A stretch of 64,000 nucleotides of DNA. Source: Bog-473 sp963721585. GTDB lineage: Bacteria; Actinomycetota; Acidimicrobiia; Acidimicrobiales; RAAP-2. The stretch is from NCBI GenBank assembly GCA_963721585.1, contig CAVRJN010000008.1, forward strand, positions 744,001-808,000, written 5' to 3'. This document shows positions 42,309 through 51,701 of the stretch, in pieces. The position numbers and the translations under genes were made by a program. The stretch's first letter is position 1. The number at the start of each line of letters is the position of its first letter. Below the pieces are notes generated by a model. The model searched no databases. It was not told where the DNA came from and worked only from the letters and a program-made list of their open reading frames with translations.

Positions 42309-43097
42309 TCACAGGGGCGTGACGTACGCCCCCGAGATCCCGCCGTCGACGAGAAAGGTCGACGCCGTCATGAACGACGAGTCGTCGGAGGCCAGAAAGG
42401 CCGCGGCGGCGGCGATCTCAGCGGCCTCGCCGAAGCGCCCCATGGGAATGTGCACCAGGCGCCGGGCCGCCCGTTCCGGATCCTTGGCGAAGAGCTCCTG
42501 CAGGAGCGGCGTGTTCACAGGTCCCGGGCAGAGCGCGTTGACCCGCACGCCCTGGCGGGCGAATTGCACGCCGAGCTCACGGGACATCGCCAGGACCCCG
42601 CCCTTCGAGGCGGTGTAGCTCACCTGGCTCGTCGCCGCACCCATGACGGCGACGAACGACGCCGTGTTGATGATCGACCCCTTGCCCCGGGCCAGCAGGT
42701 GCGGCAGGGCGTGCTTGCAGCACAGGTAGACCGACGTGAGGTTGACCCGCTGCACGCGCTCCCAGGCGTCGAGCCCGGTGTCGAGGATGGAGTCGTCGTC
42801 GGGCGGGCTGATGCCGGCGTTGTTGCAACAGACGTCGATCCCGCCGTATCGGCCGGACACCTCGGCGTAGAGGGCTTCGACCTCGTCGGAGGAGGTGACG
42901 TCGGCCCGCACGAACATGCCGCCGACCGTTGCTGCCACGGCGCCACCGGCGGTCTCGTCGAGATCGACCACGGCAACCGAGGCGCCCTCGCTGGCGAAGC
43001 GCTCGCACATGGCGCGGCCGATGCCGCTGGCGCCGCCCGTGACGACGGCCACGCGGCCGGTGAGTCGGTGGGCGTAGGGGATGATTTCGTCGCTCAT
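42309..43097 (-). CDS. Short-chain dehydrogenase/reductase
   Basis: The 262-residue classical SDR has TGGASGIGRAMCERFASEGA, NNAGIS, the catalytic Ser/Tyr/Lys region (TSQVSYTASKGG) and the C-terminal FLVDGGISGAYVTPL. It oxidises or reduces an alcohol with NAD(P). It is upstream of the CmoM-like gene and downstream of an aldehyde dehydrogenase on the same strand, suggesting an alcohol-to-acid pathway. Confidence 0.9.
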   Translation of the reverse strand: MSDEIIPYAHRLTGRVAVVTGGASGIGRAMCERFASEGASVAVVDLDETAGGAVAATVGGMFVRADVTSSDEVEALYAEVSGRYGGIDVCCNNAGISPPDDDSILDTGLDAWERVQRVNLTSVYLCCKHALPHLLARGKGSIINTASFVAVMGAATSQVSYTASKGGVLAMSRELGVQFARQGVRVNALCPGPVNTPLLQELFAKDPERAARRLVHIPMGRFGEAAEIAAAAAFLASDDSSFMTASTFLVDGGISGAYVTPL

Positions 43098-43114
43098 GTC
43101 GTTCCTCCTGCCGG

Positions 43115-44467
43115 CTATTCCGAGCTGATGAAGACGTTCTTCACGTCGCTGAACGCCTCGAGCGCGTCGGGTCCGAGCTCGCGCCCTATGCCGGACTGCT
43201 TGGCGCCGCCGAACGGTGTCCAGTAGCGCACCGAGGAGTGCGAGTTGACCGACAAGGTCCCGGTGTCAACGGCGCGCGCCACGCGCAGCGCGCGCCCGAC
43301 GTCGCGCGTCCACAACGATCCGGACAGCCCGTAGGGCGTGTCGTTGGCCAGTCGGACCGCGTCGTCCTCGTCCTCGAAGGGAATGACGACGACCACGGGC
43401 CCGAAGATCTCCTCGGTGGCCGCCCTCGCGCCGGGCTCGACCGGCGCCAGCACCGTCGGGGCGAACCAGTTGCCCGGGCCTCGGGGGCTGCTGCCGCGGA
43501 AGGCGACGGGGGCATCGTCGGGCACGAACGAGGCCACGCTGGCCAGATGTGCCTCCGAAATCAGCGGGCCCATCTCCGTCTCCTCGAGTGTCGGGTCGCC
43601 GACCCTGACGCCCGCGACGGCCGGCCCGAGCAATTCCATGAAGCGCTCGTACGCAGACCGCTGCACCAGGATGCGTGACCGGGCGCAGCAGTCCTGCCCT
43701 GCGTTGTCGAACACGCCGGAGGGCGCCCGGGCCGCCGCCAGCTCGATGTCGGCGTCGTCGAAGACGATGTTGGCGCTCTTGCCGCCGAGCTCGAGCGTGA
43801 CCCGCTTGATCTGCTGGGCGCAGCCGGCCATGACATTGCGACCCACCTCGGTGGAGCCGGTGAAGCAGATCTTGCGCACGGCGGGATGGTCGACGAAGCG
43901 CTGCCCCACCACGCTGCCCTTGCCCGGCAGAATCTGCAGGACGCCCTCGGGCAGCCCGGCCTCGAGCGCCAGCTCGCCGAGGCGCAACGCGCTGAGCGGG
44001 GTCAACTCGGCCGGCTTGAGCACGACGGTGTTCCCGGCGGCGAGTGCCGGGGCGAAGCCCCAGCCGGCGATGGCCATGGGGAAGTTCCAGGGGACGATGA
44101 TGCCCACGACGCCGAGCGGCTCGTGGAAGGTGACGTCGAGGCCGCCCGGCACGGGGATCTGCCGGCCGCTGTGGCGCTCGGGGGCGCCCGAGTAGAACTC
44201 AATGACGTCGCGCACGTTCCCCGCCTCCCAGCGTGCGTTCCCGACCACGTGGCCGGCGTTGATCACCTCCAGCGCGGCCAGCTGCACAATGTCGGCGTCG
44301 ACGGCGGCGGCGAAGCGGCGGAGCAGGCGGGCCCGGTCCCCGGGCGCCACCGCACGCCACTCCTCGAAGGCGGCGGCGGCGTGCGCAATGGCGGCGTCGG
44401 TCTGCTCGACGCTCAGGCTCTCAATGGTGGTGAGCACTTCACCGGTGGCGGGATTGCGGACGTCCAC
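43115..44467 (-). CDS. NAD(P)-dependent aldehyde dehydrogenase
   Basis: The 450-residue enzyme contains the catalytic glutamate motif VTLELGGKSANIVFDDAD and the nucleophilic Cys in NAGQDCCARSRILV. PWNFPMAIAGWGFAPALAAGNTVVLKPAELTP binds the cofactor. It begins MDVRNPATGEVL, slightly shorter than usual but with the core complete. The next gene, an SDR 18 bases downstream, could supply its aldehyde. Confidence 0.93.
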   Translation of the reverse strand: MDVRNPATGEVLTTIESLSVEQTDAAIAHAAAAFEEWRAVAPGDRARLLRRFAAAVDADIVQLAALEVINAGHVVGNARWEAGNVRDVIEFYSGAPERHSGRQIPVPGGLDVTFHEPLGVVGIIVPWNFPMAIAGWGFAPALAAGNTVVLKPAELTPLSALRLGELALEAGLPEGVLQILPGKGSVVGQRFVDHPAVRKICFTGSTEVGRNVMAGCAQQIKRVTLELGGKSANIVFDDADIELAAARAPSGVFDNAGQDCCARSRILVQRSAYERFMELLGPAVAGVRVGDPTLEETEMGPLISEAHLASVASFVPDDAPVAFRGSSPRGPGNWFAPTVLAPVEPGARAATEEIFGPVVVVIPFEDEDDAVRLANDTPYGLSGSLWTRDVGRALRVARAVDTGTLSVNSHSSVRYWTPFGGAKQSGIGRELGPDALEAFSDVKNVFISSE

Positions 44468-44560
44468 GCCGTGATCTTTGCCGATGGCAGCCCGTCCCTA
44501 TGGCCGAGCTGCCCGACGGGGCCCCTGCCTGGCCCAGGACCCCCGGTACAGTGCGGGACC

Positions 44561-46237
44561 GTGCCCCAGACAGAGACCGTCCAGTTCAACCTGGCCAAGG
44601 CCTTCGACACGCTCGTCGAAACCCTGGCCGACCGGGAATGCATTGTGTGGCGCGCTCGCCGCCTCAGCTATGGCGACCTGGCGGATCGCTCCCGCCGCCT
44701 CGCCTCGTACCTGCACGGTCGCGGCCTGGGCGTGCACCGCGAGCGGAACGACCTGCAGGGCTGGGAGTCGGGGCAGGACCACCTGGCCCTGGCGTTGTAC
44801 AACGGCAATGAGTATCTGGAGGGCATGCTGGGCTCGTACCGGGCCCGGGTGGCGCCGTTCAACGTGAACTACCGCTACGTCGGTGAGGAGCTGCGGTACC
44901 TCCTCAACGACGCCAAACCCCGCGCCATGATCCTGCACTCCTCACTGGCCCCGACGCTGGCCGAGGTGCTGCCCACTTTGGACTCGCCTCCCGACGTGCT
45001 GCTCCAGGTCGCGGACGAATCGGGCAACGACCTCCTGCCCGGGGCGGTCTGGTACGAGGAGGCGCTGCGGGCATCCTCGCCCGAGGGGCCTCCGGTCGAC
45101 CCCTCCCCCGACGACCTCTACGTGCTGTACACGGGAGGCACCACCGGCATGCCCAAGGGCGTGCTGTGGCGCCAGCACGACATCTTCATGGCCGCCATGG
45201 GCGGGCGGCAGGTGGGCTCGTGGAAGGTGGTCCGCAGCTACGAGGAACTGACCGAGCGCCTGGCCGAGAGCTTCCCGGTGCGCCTGATGATCCTGCCGCC
45301 GCTCATGCACGGCGCGGCGCAGTGGGCCTGTTTCATGCTGATGGCTCAGGGGGCCACGCTCATCTTCCCCGACGACACGCACCGGGTCGACCCGCCGGAC
45401 GTGTGGGCCGTCGTCGAGCGCGAGAAGGCCAACTCCATGACGATCGTGGGTGACGCCGTGCTGCGCCCGCTGCTCCTCCAACTCGACAAGCACTCCTATG
45501 ACCTGTCGTCCTTCTTTGCCGTCGGGAACGGTGGTGCGCCGCTGACACCGGCCGTGCGGGCCATGGCGGTGGAGCGCATCCCCAATCTCGTCATCTCGGA
45601 CTCGGCGGGATCCTCGGAGACGGGCGCACAGATGCATGTGACGTCCATGGACGACGTGGCGGTGGGCTCGTTCCTGCCCGGTCCCGGGACGCTGGTCGTC
45701 GACGAGACCTTGTCCCGCGTGTTGGAGCCGGGGCACGAGGGCAATGGATGGCTGGCGCAGAGGGGAAATGTGCCGTTGGGGTATCTCGGCGACCCGGAGA
45801 AGACGGAGCGCACCTTCCCCGTGATCGACGGTGTCCGCTACTCCATCCCCGGGGACCGGGCTCGCCACCGGGCCGACGGGCAGATCGAGTTGCTGGGCCG
45901 GGACTCGGTGACGGTCAACTCGGGCGGCGAGAAAATCTTCGTCGAAGAGGTGGAGCGGGCTATCGCGGGTCATCCGGCTGTGGCGGATGTCGTCGTCGTC
46001 GGCCGCCCTTCGGAGCGCTGGGGCCAGGAGGTGGTGGCTGTGATCCAGCTCTCCGACGGTGCGACCGCCTCCTCTGCGTCCGTGGTCGAGGAGGCCTCGG
46101 CCCACATCGCTCGCTACAAGCTGCCGAAGGACGTGGTGTTCGTGGACGTGATCCAGCGTTCGCCGTCGGGCAAGGCGGACTACCGCTGGGCGGCCGAGAC
46201 GGCCGTCAAGGCGGCCTCAGAGGGGGCCGGGGCCTGA
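44561..46237 (+). CDS. Acyl-CoA synthetase, FadD-type
   Basis: The 558-residue AMP-forming ligase has P-loop VLYTGGTTGMPKGVLWRQHDIF, the A5-like ISDSAGSSETGAQMHVTS and the C-terminal YSIPGDRARHRADGQIELLGRDSVTVNSGGEKIFVEEVE and RSPSGKADYRWA lysine. The sequence resembles mycobacterial FadD19/FadD17-type ligases that activate sterol side-chain or fatty acids. The start is a GTG (VPQTETVQFN) with weak upstream signal. It is divergent from the aldehyde dehydrogenase. Confidence 0.92.
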   Translation: MPQTETVQFNLAKAFDTLVETLADRECIVWRARRLSYGDLADRSRRLASYLHGRGLGVHRERNDLQGWESGQDHLALALYNGNEYLEGMLGSYRARVAPFNVNYRYVGEELRYLLNDAKPRAMILHSSLAPTLAEVLPTLDSPPDVLLQVADESGNDLLPGAVWYEEALRASSPEGPPVDPSPDDLYVLYTGGTTGMPKGVLWRQHDIFMAAMGGRQVGSWKVVRSYEELTERLAESFPVRLMILPPLMHGAAQWACFMLMAQGATLIFPDDTHRVDPPDVWAVVEREKANSMTIVGDAVLRPLLLQLDKHSYDLSSFFAVGNGGAPLTPAVRAMAVERIPNLVISDSAGSSETGAQMHVTSMDDVAVGSFLPGPGTLVVDETLSRVLEPGHEGNGWLAQRGNVPLGYLGDPEKTERTFPVIDGVRYSIPGDRARHRADGQIELLGRDSVTVNSGGEKIFVEEVERAIAGHPAVADVVVVGRPSERWGQEVVAVIQLSDGATASSASVVEEASAHIARYKLPKDVVFVDVIQRSPSGKADYRWAAETAVKAASEGAGA

Positions 46238-46247
46238 CCGTGGCGCC

Positions 46248-46832
46248 ATGAGCGAATCGCCGGAGCTGAAGCGCTGCGACTGGGCGGGCAACGACCCCGA
46301 GATGGTGGCGTACCACGACACCGAATGGGGCGTGCCGGTACATGACGACACCAAGCATTTCGAGTTCCTGGTACTCGAGGGCGCGCAGGCGGGGCTGAGC
46401 TGGTCGACGATCCTCAAGCGCCGGGCGGGCTACCGCAAGGCGTTCGCCGGCTTCGATGCGGCCAAGGTGGCGCGTTTCACGCCGGCGCGGGTCGAGAAGC
46501 TGCTGCTGGACCCCGGCATCATCCGCAACCGGTCCAAGGTGGAATCCACGGTGCGGAACGCCCGCCTGTTTCTGGACGTGCAGGAGGAGTTCGGCTCCTT
46601 CGACGCCTACATCTGGGGCTTCGTGGGCGGGCGGACACTCGTCCACAAATGGCGCAGGACCGCCCAGCTGCCGGCGGTGAGCTCCGAGTCGGAGGCCTTC
46701 AGCGCCGACCTGCGTCGACGGGGCTTCCGATTCGTCGGTCCGACCGTCTGTTACGCCCACCTGCAGGCGAGCGGGCTGATCAACGACCATGTAATCGGCT
46801 GCTTCCGCTACGCCGAGCTCACAGGCTCCTGA
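46248..46832 (+). CDS. tag: DNA-3-methyladenine glycosylase I
   Basis: The 194-residue protein has the TagA signature RCDWAGNDPEMVAYHDTEWGVPVHDD, the substrate pocket EGAQAGLSWSTILKRRAGYR, and C-terminal zinc-type residues in VGPTVCYAHLQASGLINDH (Cys and His ligands with the N-terminal Cys). It removes 3-methyladenine from DNA. The gene starts just after the acyl-CoA synthetase, so the two may share a transcript. Confidence 0.95.
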   Translation: MSESPELKRCDWAGNDPEMVAYHDTEWGVPVHDDTKHFEFLVLEGAQAGLSWSTILKRRAGYRKAFAGFDAAKVARFTPARVEKLLLDPGIIRNRSKVESTVRNARLFLDVQEEFGSFDAYIWGFVGGRTLVHKWRRTAQLPAVSSESEAFSADLRRRGFRFVGPTVCYAHLQASGLINDHVIGCFRYAELTGS

Positions 46833-47322
46833 CCATCAGGACCCGGGTGCCGAAGAGACCCAGGACGGGCTCCTCCGCCGGCAGGCCGTGGGCGCGCAGG
46901 AAGTCGTCGGCGGGGCCACGCTCGACGAAGCCCTCCGACGCGTAGAAGGGGCCGTTCCAGGGCACATCGCGGTACGTGGCGAGGGTGACCGCGGCATAGC
47001 CCTGCTCGGCGGCCCAGGCGCAGCCCGCACGCAACAGGACCCGTCCGATGCCGTTGCCGGCGTGGTCGGGATGCACGCAGATCTGCTCGAGGTGGGCCCC
47101 GGCGTCGAGGCCGTCAATGCGACAGAAGCCGACTGGAGGCTCGCCCGCCACGAGGACCACCAGTGCGCCGGCGAACTCCTCCACCGTGCCCGGACCGGGC
47201 AACGGCCCGATCCCGAGGGGCTCGAACACGGTGTCGGCGGCCGACTCGAGCTCGGGGAGCAGACCCAGCTCGTCGGGACGAGCCGGACGGATGGCGAGTG
47301 GTGGCGGGCCGTGGTGCTCCAC
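46819..47322 (-). CDS. GNAT-family N-acetyltransferase
   Basis: The 167-residue GNAT protein has IRPARPDELGLLPELE, the acetyl-CoA loop EQICVHPDHAGNGIGRVLLRAGCAWAAEQGYAAVTL, and the C-terminal WNGPFYASEGFVERGP. Its 3' end overlaps the tag gene's end by 14 bases in convergent orientation. The acceptor is unknown. Confidence 0.87.
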   Translation of the reverse strand: MEHHGPPPLAIRPARPDELGLLPELESAADTVFEPLGIGPLPGPGTVEEFAGALVVLVAGEPPVGFCRIDGLDAGAHLEQICVHPDHAGNGIGRVLLRAGCAWAAEQGYAAVTLATYRDVPWNGPFYASEGFVERGPADDFLRAHGLPAEEPVLGLFGTRVLMVRSL

Positions 47323-47354
47323 GTGACGACGGTAGACCTCCCACGCAGCGTCGC

Positions 47355-48053
47355 TTACGGGCAGGCTCCGAAGGGGTCGATGGAGGCGTAGGACTCACCG
47401 AACTTCTGCTGCTCCGTCGAGAGTTGGCCTGACAGATTCCAGGAGTTGGCTGCCTCGTTCATATAGGCCTGGGGACATGCGTCGGAGATCGCGATCTCCG
47501 GTCCGTCGAGGCAAGCGTCGGGGTACGCAGGTGCGCCGTGGATGCAGGTCATGGCCTCGTGGCCCTCTGCGTACCCAGGGCAGTCGAGGGCAAAGCCCGG
47601 AGCCGCATAGGCCTGGAGGTACGCCAGTGCGGCCGAGCAGCCCCACGCGGTGGCCTGGCCGACGGCCGGAAGGGCCGGGGGTACCGGTGCCGCGGCCACT
47701 ACCGCCGGTGCCGGTGCAGGCGCCGGCGCGGGAGTGGGAACGGGTGTTGGAGTCGGGACCGTTGTCGAAGTCGTCGCGGCCGGCACCGGGGTACTGGTGG
47801 TCGTTGTCGTGGGCACAGCGGAAACCCCGACTGATGCCCGCTGCGCGGTCCCCTGCTGCTGTGACCCGTAGTCAGGCGACGAGACCGCGGCAGGCACGCC
47901 GTAGACACCCCCGAGGGCAAAGGTCGCTATGGAGGCCAGCCCGCTCATCCAGACCCAGTGGCGGACCCTCCAGCGCGAGGACTTCGAGGCCGTGGCGACC
48001 CTGTCCGAGCTGGTGGAGGCTGCCGGGGGAGGCTGGCACTCGATCGGAGCCAT
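47355..48053 (-). CDS. Secreted or anchored Pro/Thr-rich protein with a small C-terminal domain
   Basis: The 232-residue protein has a membrane-anchor/signal-like stretch (HWVWMSGLASIATFALGGVYGV, about residues 32-53), a Thr/Pro/Ala-rich linker (runs of PTPTPVP, PAPAPAP), and a C-terminal domain of about 95 residues with six cysteines, which could form disulfides outside the cell. The domain, including ACPQAYMNEAANSWNLSGQ, is not one I recognise. Location is probably the cell surface. Confidence 0.65.
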   Translation of the reverse strand: MAPIECQPPPAASTSSDRVATASKSSRWRVRHWVWMSGLASIATFALGGVYGVPAAVSSPDYGSQQQGTAQRASVGVSAVPTTTTTSTPVPAATTSTTVPTPTPVPTPAPAPAPAPAVVAAAPVPPALPAVGQATAWGCSAALAYLQAYAAPGFALDCPGYAEGHEAMTCIHGAPAYPDACLDGPEIAISDACPQAYMNEAANSWNLSGQLSTEQQKFGESYASIDPFGACP

Positions 48054-48232
48054 ATGTGACTTTCGGCCTGGGTCAAAGTGCTCTTAAGCCGGTTCCCAAA
48101 AGACAACTGCCGTTGGGACAATTTGTCGCTTCCGGCCAGCGCCAAGGCGCAAAAATCATGCGTGAGGCCAGTGCTCCGGACGAGGTGCGGGGTCACGGGA
48201 ACTTCAGGGAGGGACCCATTAGCGTCTCGACC

Positions 48233-49208
48233 GTGCGTGCGGCCGTCTGCAACCAGCTGGGTCCTCCCTCTGTCCTGCGGGTGGAGGAGCGTCCCGATCC
48301 CGAGCCCGGGCCGGGCCAGGTGGTCGTGGCGGTCGAGGCGGCCGGCGTGAATTTCGTGGACGGGCTCTTCGTGGCCGGGCAGTACCAGATCAAGCCCACG
48401 ATCCCCTTCGTCCCGGGCAGCGAGGTGGCGGGCCACGTGGTGGCGGTCGGGGCGGACGTCGGCAACGTTGCCGTCGGTGACCGGGTGCTGGCCTCTGTCG
48501 GCCTGGGCGGCTTCGCCAGCCGCGTCGTCGTGGCGGCGCACTCGGCCATCGCACTGCCCGACGGCTTGGACGCGGCGAGAGCCGCCACGTTCACACAGAG
48601 TTACAGCACCTGCCTCTTCGCATTGCGGGACCGGGCCTCGGCGGCACCCGGCGAGTCGGTGCTCGTCCTCGGGGCCGGCGGCGGCGTCGGGCTGGCGGCC
48701 ATCGGGGTGGCGCGCGCGCTGGGCTGCCGGGTGTTGGGCGTCGCATCGAGCGCGGGCAAAAGGCAAGCGGCGCTGGACGCGGGCGCGGAGTCGGTGCTGG
48801 ACCCGGCAGCCGAATCGGTGAAGGACTCGGCGCGATCGTGGGCCGGCGGCACCGGCGTCGACCTCGTGGTGGATCCCGTTGGTGGGGCGCTGGCCGAGCC
48901 GTCGCTGCGCGGCATTGGGAGATCGAGGCCGCTACCTGGTCATCGGGTTTGCGTCGGGTGACATCCCGTCGGTGCCACTGAACCAGATCCTCCTGCGCAA
49001 CCGCTCCGTCATCGGCATCGACTGGGGCATCTGGGCCATGACCCACTCCGCCGAACAACGGGCACTCCTCGGCGATCTGCTGGCCATGGTGGCGGCGGGC
49101 ACGCTCGACCCCGTTCGTCCCACCGAATATCCGCTCGACAACGTGGCCGGTGCGCTCGAGGACCTCTTGGGCCGGCGCGCCGTGGGGAAGATCGCGCTGG
49201 TGCCGTAA
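48233..49208 (+). CDS. Zinc-independent quinone oxidoreductase (QOR/MDR family), frameshifted
   Basis: The first frame reads VRAAVCNQLGPPSVLRVEER, then the MDR Rossmann motif ESVLVLGAGGGVGLAAIGVARALG and DLVVDPVGGALAEPSLRG, after which it derails. A second frame continues naturally with GDRGRYLVIGFASGDIPSVP and ends with GRRAVGKIALVP. Removing one base near 48914-48919 joins them into about 325 codons. The GTG at 48233 is the first plausible standard start. Upstream GGGAGGG is followed five to six bases later by ATT, so a rare ATT start cannot be excluded. Confidence 0.85.
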
Positions 49209-49360
49209 CGGCTCGAGGCGACAGCGCTCGAAGGCGATCGGGACGTTCAGCTCACAGGAGAGCGGTCACCCGCCCGGGCGGGGCATGCAACGAGCAGTCC
49301 TGCAGCGCCCACAGCTGCCCGTACCGCTTGCCCAGCCCGCTGGTCTCGACTGATGGGCCG

Positions 49361-49768
49361 TCATGCGACTTCCACCGGCGTCGCCCGGCGCAACGTCTCG
49401 CCAAGGAGGGATTCCATCGCCTCGTCGTCCATGCCCTCGGCCCGGGCGGAGTCCACCCACTTGGAGAGGCCTCGGGCCAGCCGGACCTGCGTGCCGGGCG
49501 GCGGTCCGTCGGGACGACGGGCGACGAAGGTCCCGATGCCCTGGCGCCCTTCGACCAGGCCTTCGTGCTCGAGCTCGCGGTACGCCTTCTGCACGGTGTT
49601 GGGGTTGATGGCGAGTTCCGCCACCACTTCCTTGACCGTCGGCAGCTGGTCGCCGATATCGAGAACCCCCATCCGCACGGCCTGGCGCACCTGCTGGACG
49701 AGCTGGAGGTACGCCGGCACGCCCGAGTCGACCTCAGGGGAAGGTGACCGCTTGGGGCAGCAGTTCAC
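49361..49768 (-). CDS. GntR-family regulator, YtrA subfamily
   Basis: The 135-residue protein has a GntR wHTH (GVPAYLQLVQQVRQAVRMGVLDIGDQLPTVKEVVAELAINPNTVQKAYRELEHEGLVEGRQGIGTFV) and only a short C-terminal helix, as in YtrA-type regulators. Those usually precede an ABC transporter; none is adjacent here. The next gene on this strand, upstream, encodes a secreted protein. The start is a GTG. Confidence 0.88.
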   Translation of the reverse strand: MNCCPKRSPSPEVDSGVPAYLQLVQQVRQAVRMGVLDIGDQLPTVKEVVAELAINPNTVQKAYRELEHEGLVEGRQGIGTFVARRPDGPPPGTQVRLARGLSKWVDSARAEGMDDEAMESLLGETLRRATPVEVA

Positions 49769-49859
49769 CAGTCATGTAGGTAGCTATAGAGGATCGGCAC
49801 CCGGAGGCAGGGCGGGCCGTCTGCACCAACGCGCGCGGCTGTCCGGTGGCGGCCCTCCG

Positions 49860-50444
49860 CTACGAAGCGACGATGCGCAGGGGGAAGCTGAAGTGGTTGT
49901 TCTCGACCACGAGCGTGTAGTTGCCGGGCGCCACGCGGTGCGTGCTGTCGGCCTTGGTCTGGCCCCAGGAGCCGGTGCCCGAGACCGTGCCGCCGGCCGG
50001 CAGTTGGGCGGAGCCGAGCGCGGGACAGTTGACCACCTCGTCGCCGGGCCACACATTGTGGTGATGGGCGTCTTCGATCTGAAAGCCCACCGAGCCGCAG
50101 GGTCCGGCGTTCAGCGTGGTTGACGTCGGTCCGGGGACGACGCCTGCGTAGGGCGCCGTGTAGGTGCATGACGTCTCGGCGCCGTTGCGCACGGTGAACG
50201 AGACGTTCAGCTTCGCGCCGGGGTGCAGAGTCAGCGTGTTGACGACCACCAACAGCTCAGTCGTCGTCGATCGGCAGTCCCAGAAGGCGACGTGACCCGT
50301 CCGGACCAGCGTGGGCGCCTTGGGTAGCGCCGTGCCCTTCTCCGGCGCCGCAGCGGACGGAGTGGCCGTGGCAAGCGGGACGAACGGCAACAGCGCCGCC
50401 AGCGACGCCGGCGTCAACCACCGCCTCCCTGATTCCCTCCCCAT
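49860..50444 (-). CDS. Secreted protein with an Ig-like/BsuPI-like domain
   Basis: The 194-residue protein has a Sec signal peptide (RRWLTPASLAALLPFVPLATATPSAAA). The mature part is beta-rich: LTLHPGAKLNVSFTVRNGAETSCTY, then GTVSGTGSWGQTKADSTHRVAPGNYTLVVENNHFSFPLRIVAS. This matches the general outline of BsuPI-type or other Ig-like inhibitory domains, but assignment is tentative. Cysteines at several positions could form disulfides. Role unknown. Confidence 0.6.
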   Translation of the reverse strand: MGRESGRRWLTPASLAALLPFVPLATATPSAAAPEKGTALPKAPTLVRTGHVAFWDCRSTTTELLVVVNTLTLHPGAKLNVSFTVRNGAETSCTYTAPYAGVVPGPTSTTLNAGPCGSVGFQIEDAHHHNVWPGDEVVNCPALGSAQLPAGGTVSGTGSWGQTKADSTHRVAPGNYTLVVENNHFSFPLRIVAS

Positions 50445-50500
50445 CCCGACAGCCTGCCCGAAGTCGCGGAGCCGACGTCGGGCGAAGCCGGACGAGGGTC

Positions 50501-51607
50501 TCAGCCGGCGAAGTGCGGGATCACCTCGGTGCCCATGAGCTCGATCGTCTGCATGACGGACTCGTGCGAGATGTTGTACGGGTTCACGAGGCAGAGCAGC
50601 AGATCGACCCCTGCGGCCTCGTACGCACGGCAGGCTTCGAGGCACTCCTCGGGGGTTCCCAGCACACAAGCGTTGGCATCGACGAGGTATTCGAGGCTCA
50701 GGAGGTCGAGTGTGCCCTCGTCGTCGGTCTTCTTCATGTCGGCGGCGTAGGAATAGCTCCCCAGCTCCTGCTTCCGCTCCGCCATCCAGTCGGTGAGCGT
50801 GGCGATCTGGCGGGCGCCCGTCTTGGGGTACCACTCGAAGGACTCGCGGGCTTCCTCCTTGGCCTTGGCGGAGTCGGGACCGCACAACGCCATGGTGAAG
50901 GTGGCCGCCTGGTTGTGCACGAAGGCGCCGACGGGTTCCGTGCAGCGCTCAATGGCGGCCCGGTACACGTCGATCTTGCGCTTGACCTCCGTGGGCGGGA
51001 GGCCGACGGCGAACGAGCACAGGCCCAGGCCGAGGTCGCCCACCTGGGCGTGACCCTCATCGCTGGTGGTGGCGCCCCACAGGGGCGGGTGCGGCTTCTG
51101 CCACGGCTTGGGCTGCACGCGGCGACGCGGCATCTGCCAGTACTCGCCGTCGAACTCGTACTCCTCGTTGGTCCAGCAGCCGACGATGTGCTCGAGGGCC
51201 TCCTGCCACATCTGGCGGCTCTGCGCGGGATCGACACCGAACCCCTCGAGCTCGGCCCGGGTGGCCGATCGGCCCGCGCCCATGTCGACCCGGCCCTTGG
51301 AGAGGAGGTCCAGCACCGCCACCGACTCGGCCGTGCGCACCGGGTGGTTGTAGGGCTTCGGCATGAGACGGACGCCGTAGCCGAGCCGGATGTTCTCGGT
51401 GCGGGAGGCGATAGCGCCGTAGAGGACCTCGGGGTTGGAACAGTGCGAGTACTCCTGCAGGAAGTGGTGCTCGACCGTCCAGAAGGCGTGCCAGCCGAAC
51501 GTGTCGCCGGCGATGGCCTGCTCCAGGGTGTTCTGGTAGGCAACGAGCTCGCTGTCCTCCTCCCACGGGCGGGGGACGGGGATCTCGTAGAACAGCGCGA
51601 ACTTCAT
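50501..51607 (-). CDS. LLM-class flavin/F420-dependent monooxygenase
   Basis: The 368-residue luciferase-like protein opens MKFALFYEIPVPRPW and has HAFWTVEHHFLQEYSHCSNPEVLYGAIASRTENIRLGYGV, VDMGAGRSATRAELEGFG and PPLWGATTSDEGHAQVGDLGLGL. It fits the bacterial luciferase-like alkanal/F420 monooxygenases. The ATG is chosen because the homologous N-terminus starts there; the open frame extends to 51703. It is divergent from an SDR gene. Confidence 0.9.
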   Translation of the reverse strand: MKFALFYEIPVPRPWEEDSELVAYQNTLEQAIAGDTFGWHAFWTVEHHFLQEYSHCSNPEVLYGAIASRTENIRLGYGVRLMPKPYNHPVRTAESVAVLDLLSKGRVDMGAGRSATRAELEGFGVDPAQSRQMWQEALEHIVGCWTNEEYEFDGEYWQMPRRRVQPKPWQKPHPPLWGATTSDEGHAQVGDLGLGLCSFAVGLPPTEVKRKIDVYRAAIERCTEPVGAFVHNQAATFTMALCGPDSAKAKEEARESFEWYPKTGARQIATLTDWMAERKQELGSYSYAADMKKTDDEGTLDLLSLEYLVDANACVLGTPEECLEACRAYEAAGVDLLLCLVNPYNISHESVMQTIELMGTEVIPHFAG

Positions 51608-51701
51608 GACGTGGGCTCCCCCCGGACGGTGTGCCCGGGGGCGACCCGGGCTAGAACAGTTATCAGCCCGGGTCACCCGGGCGCAACCACCTGGAGGCGT
51701 C

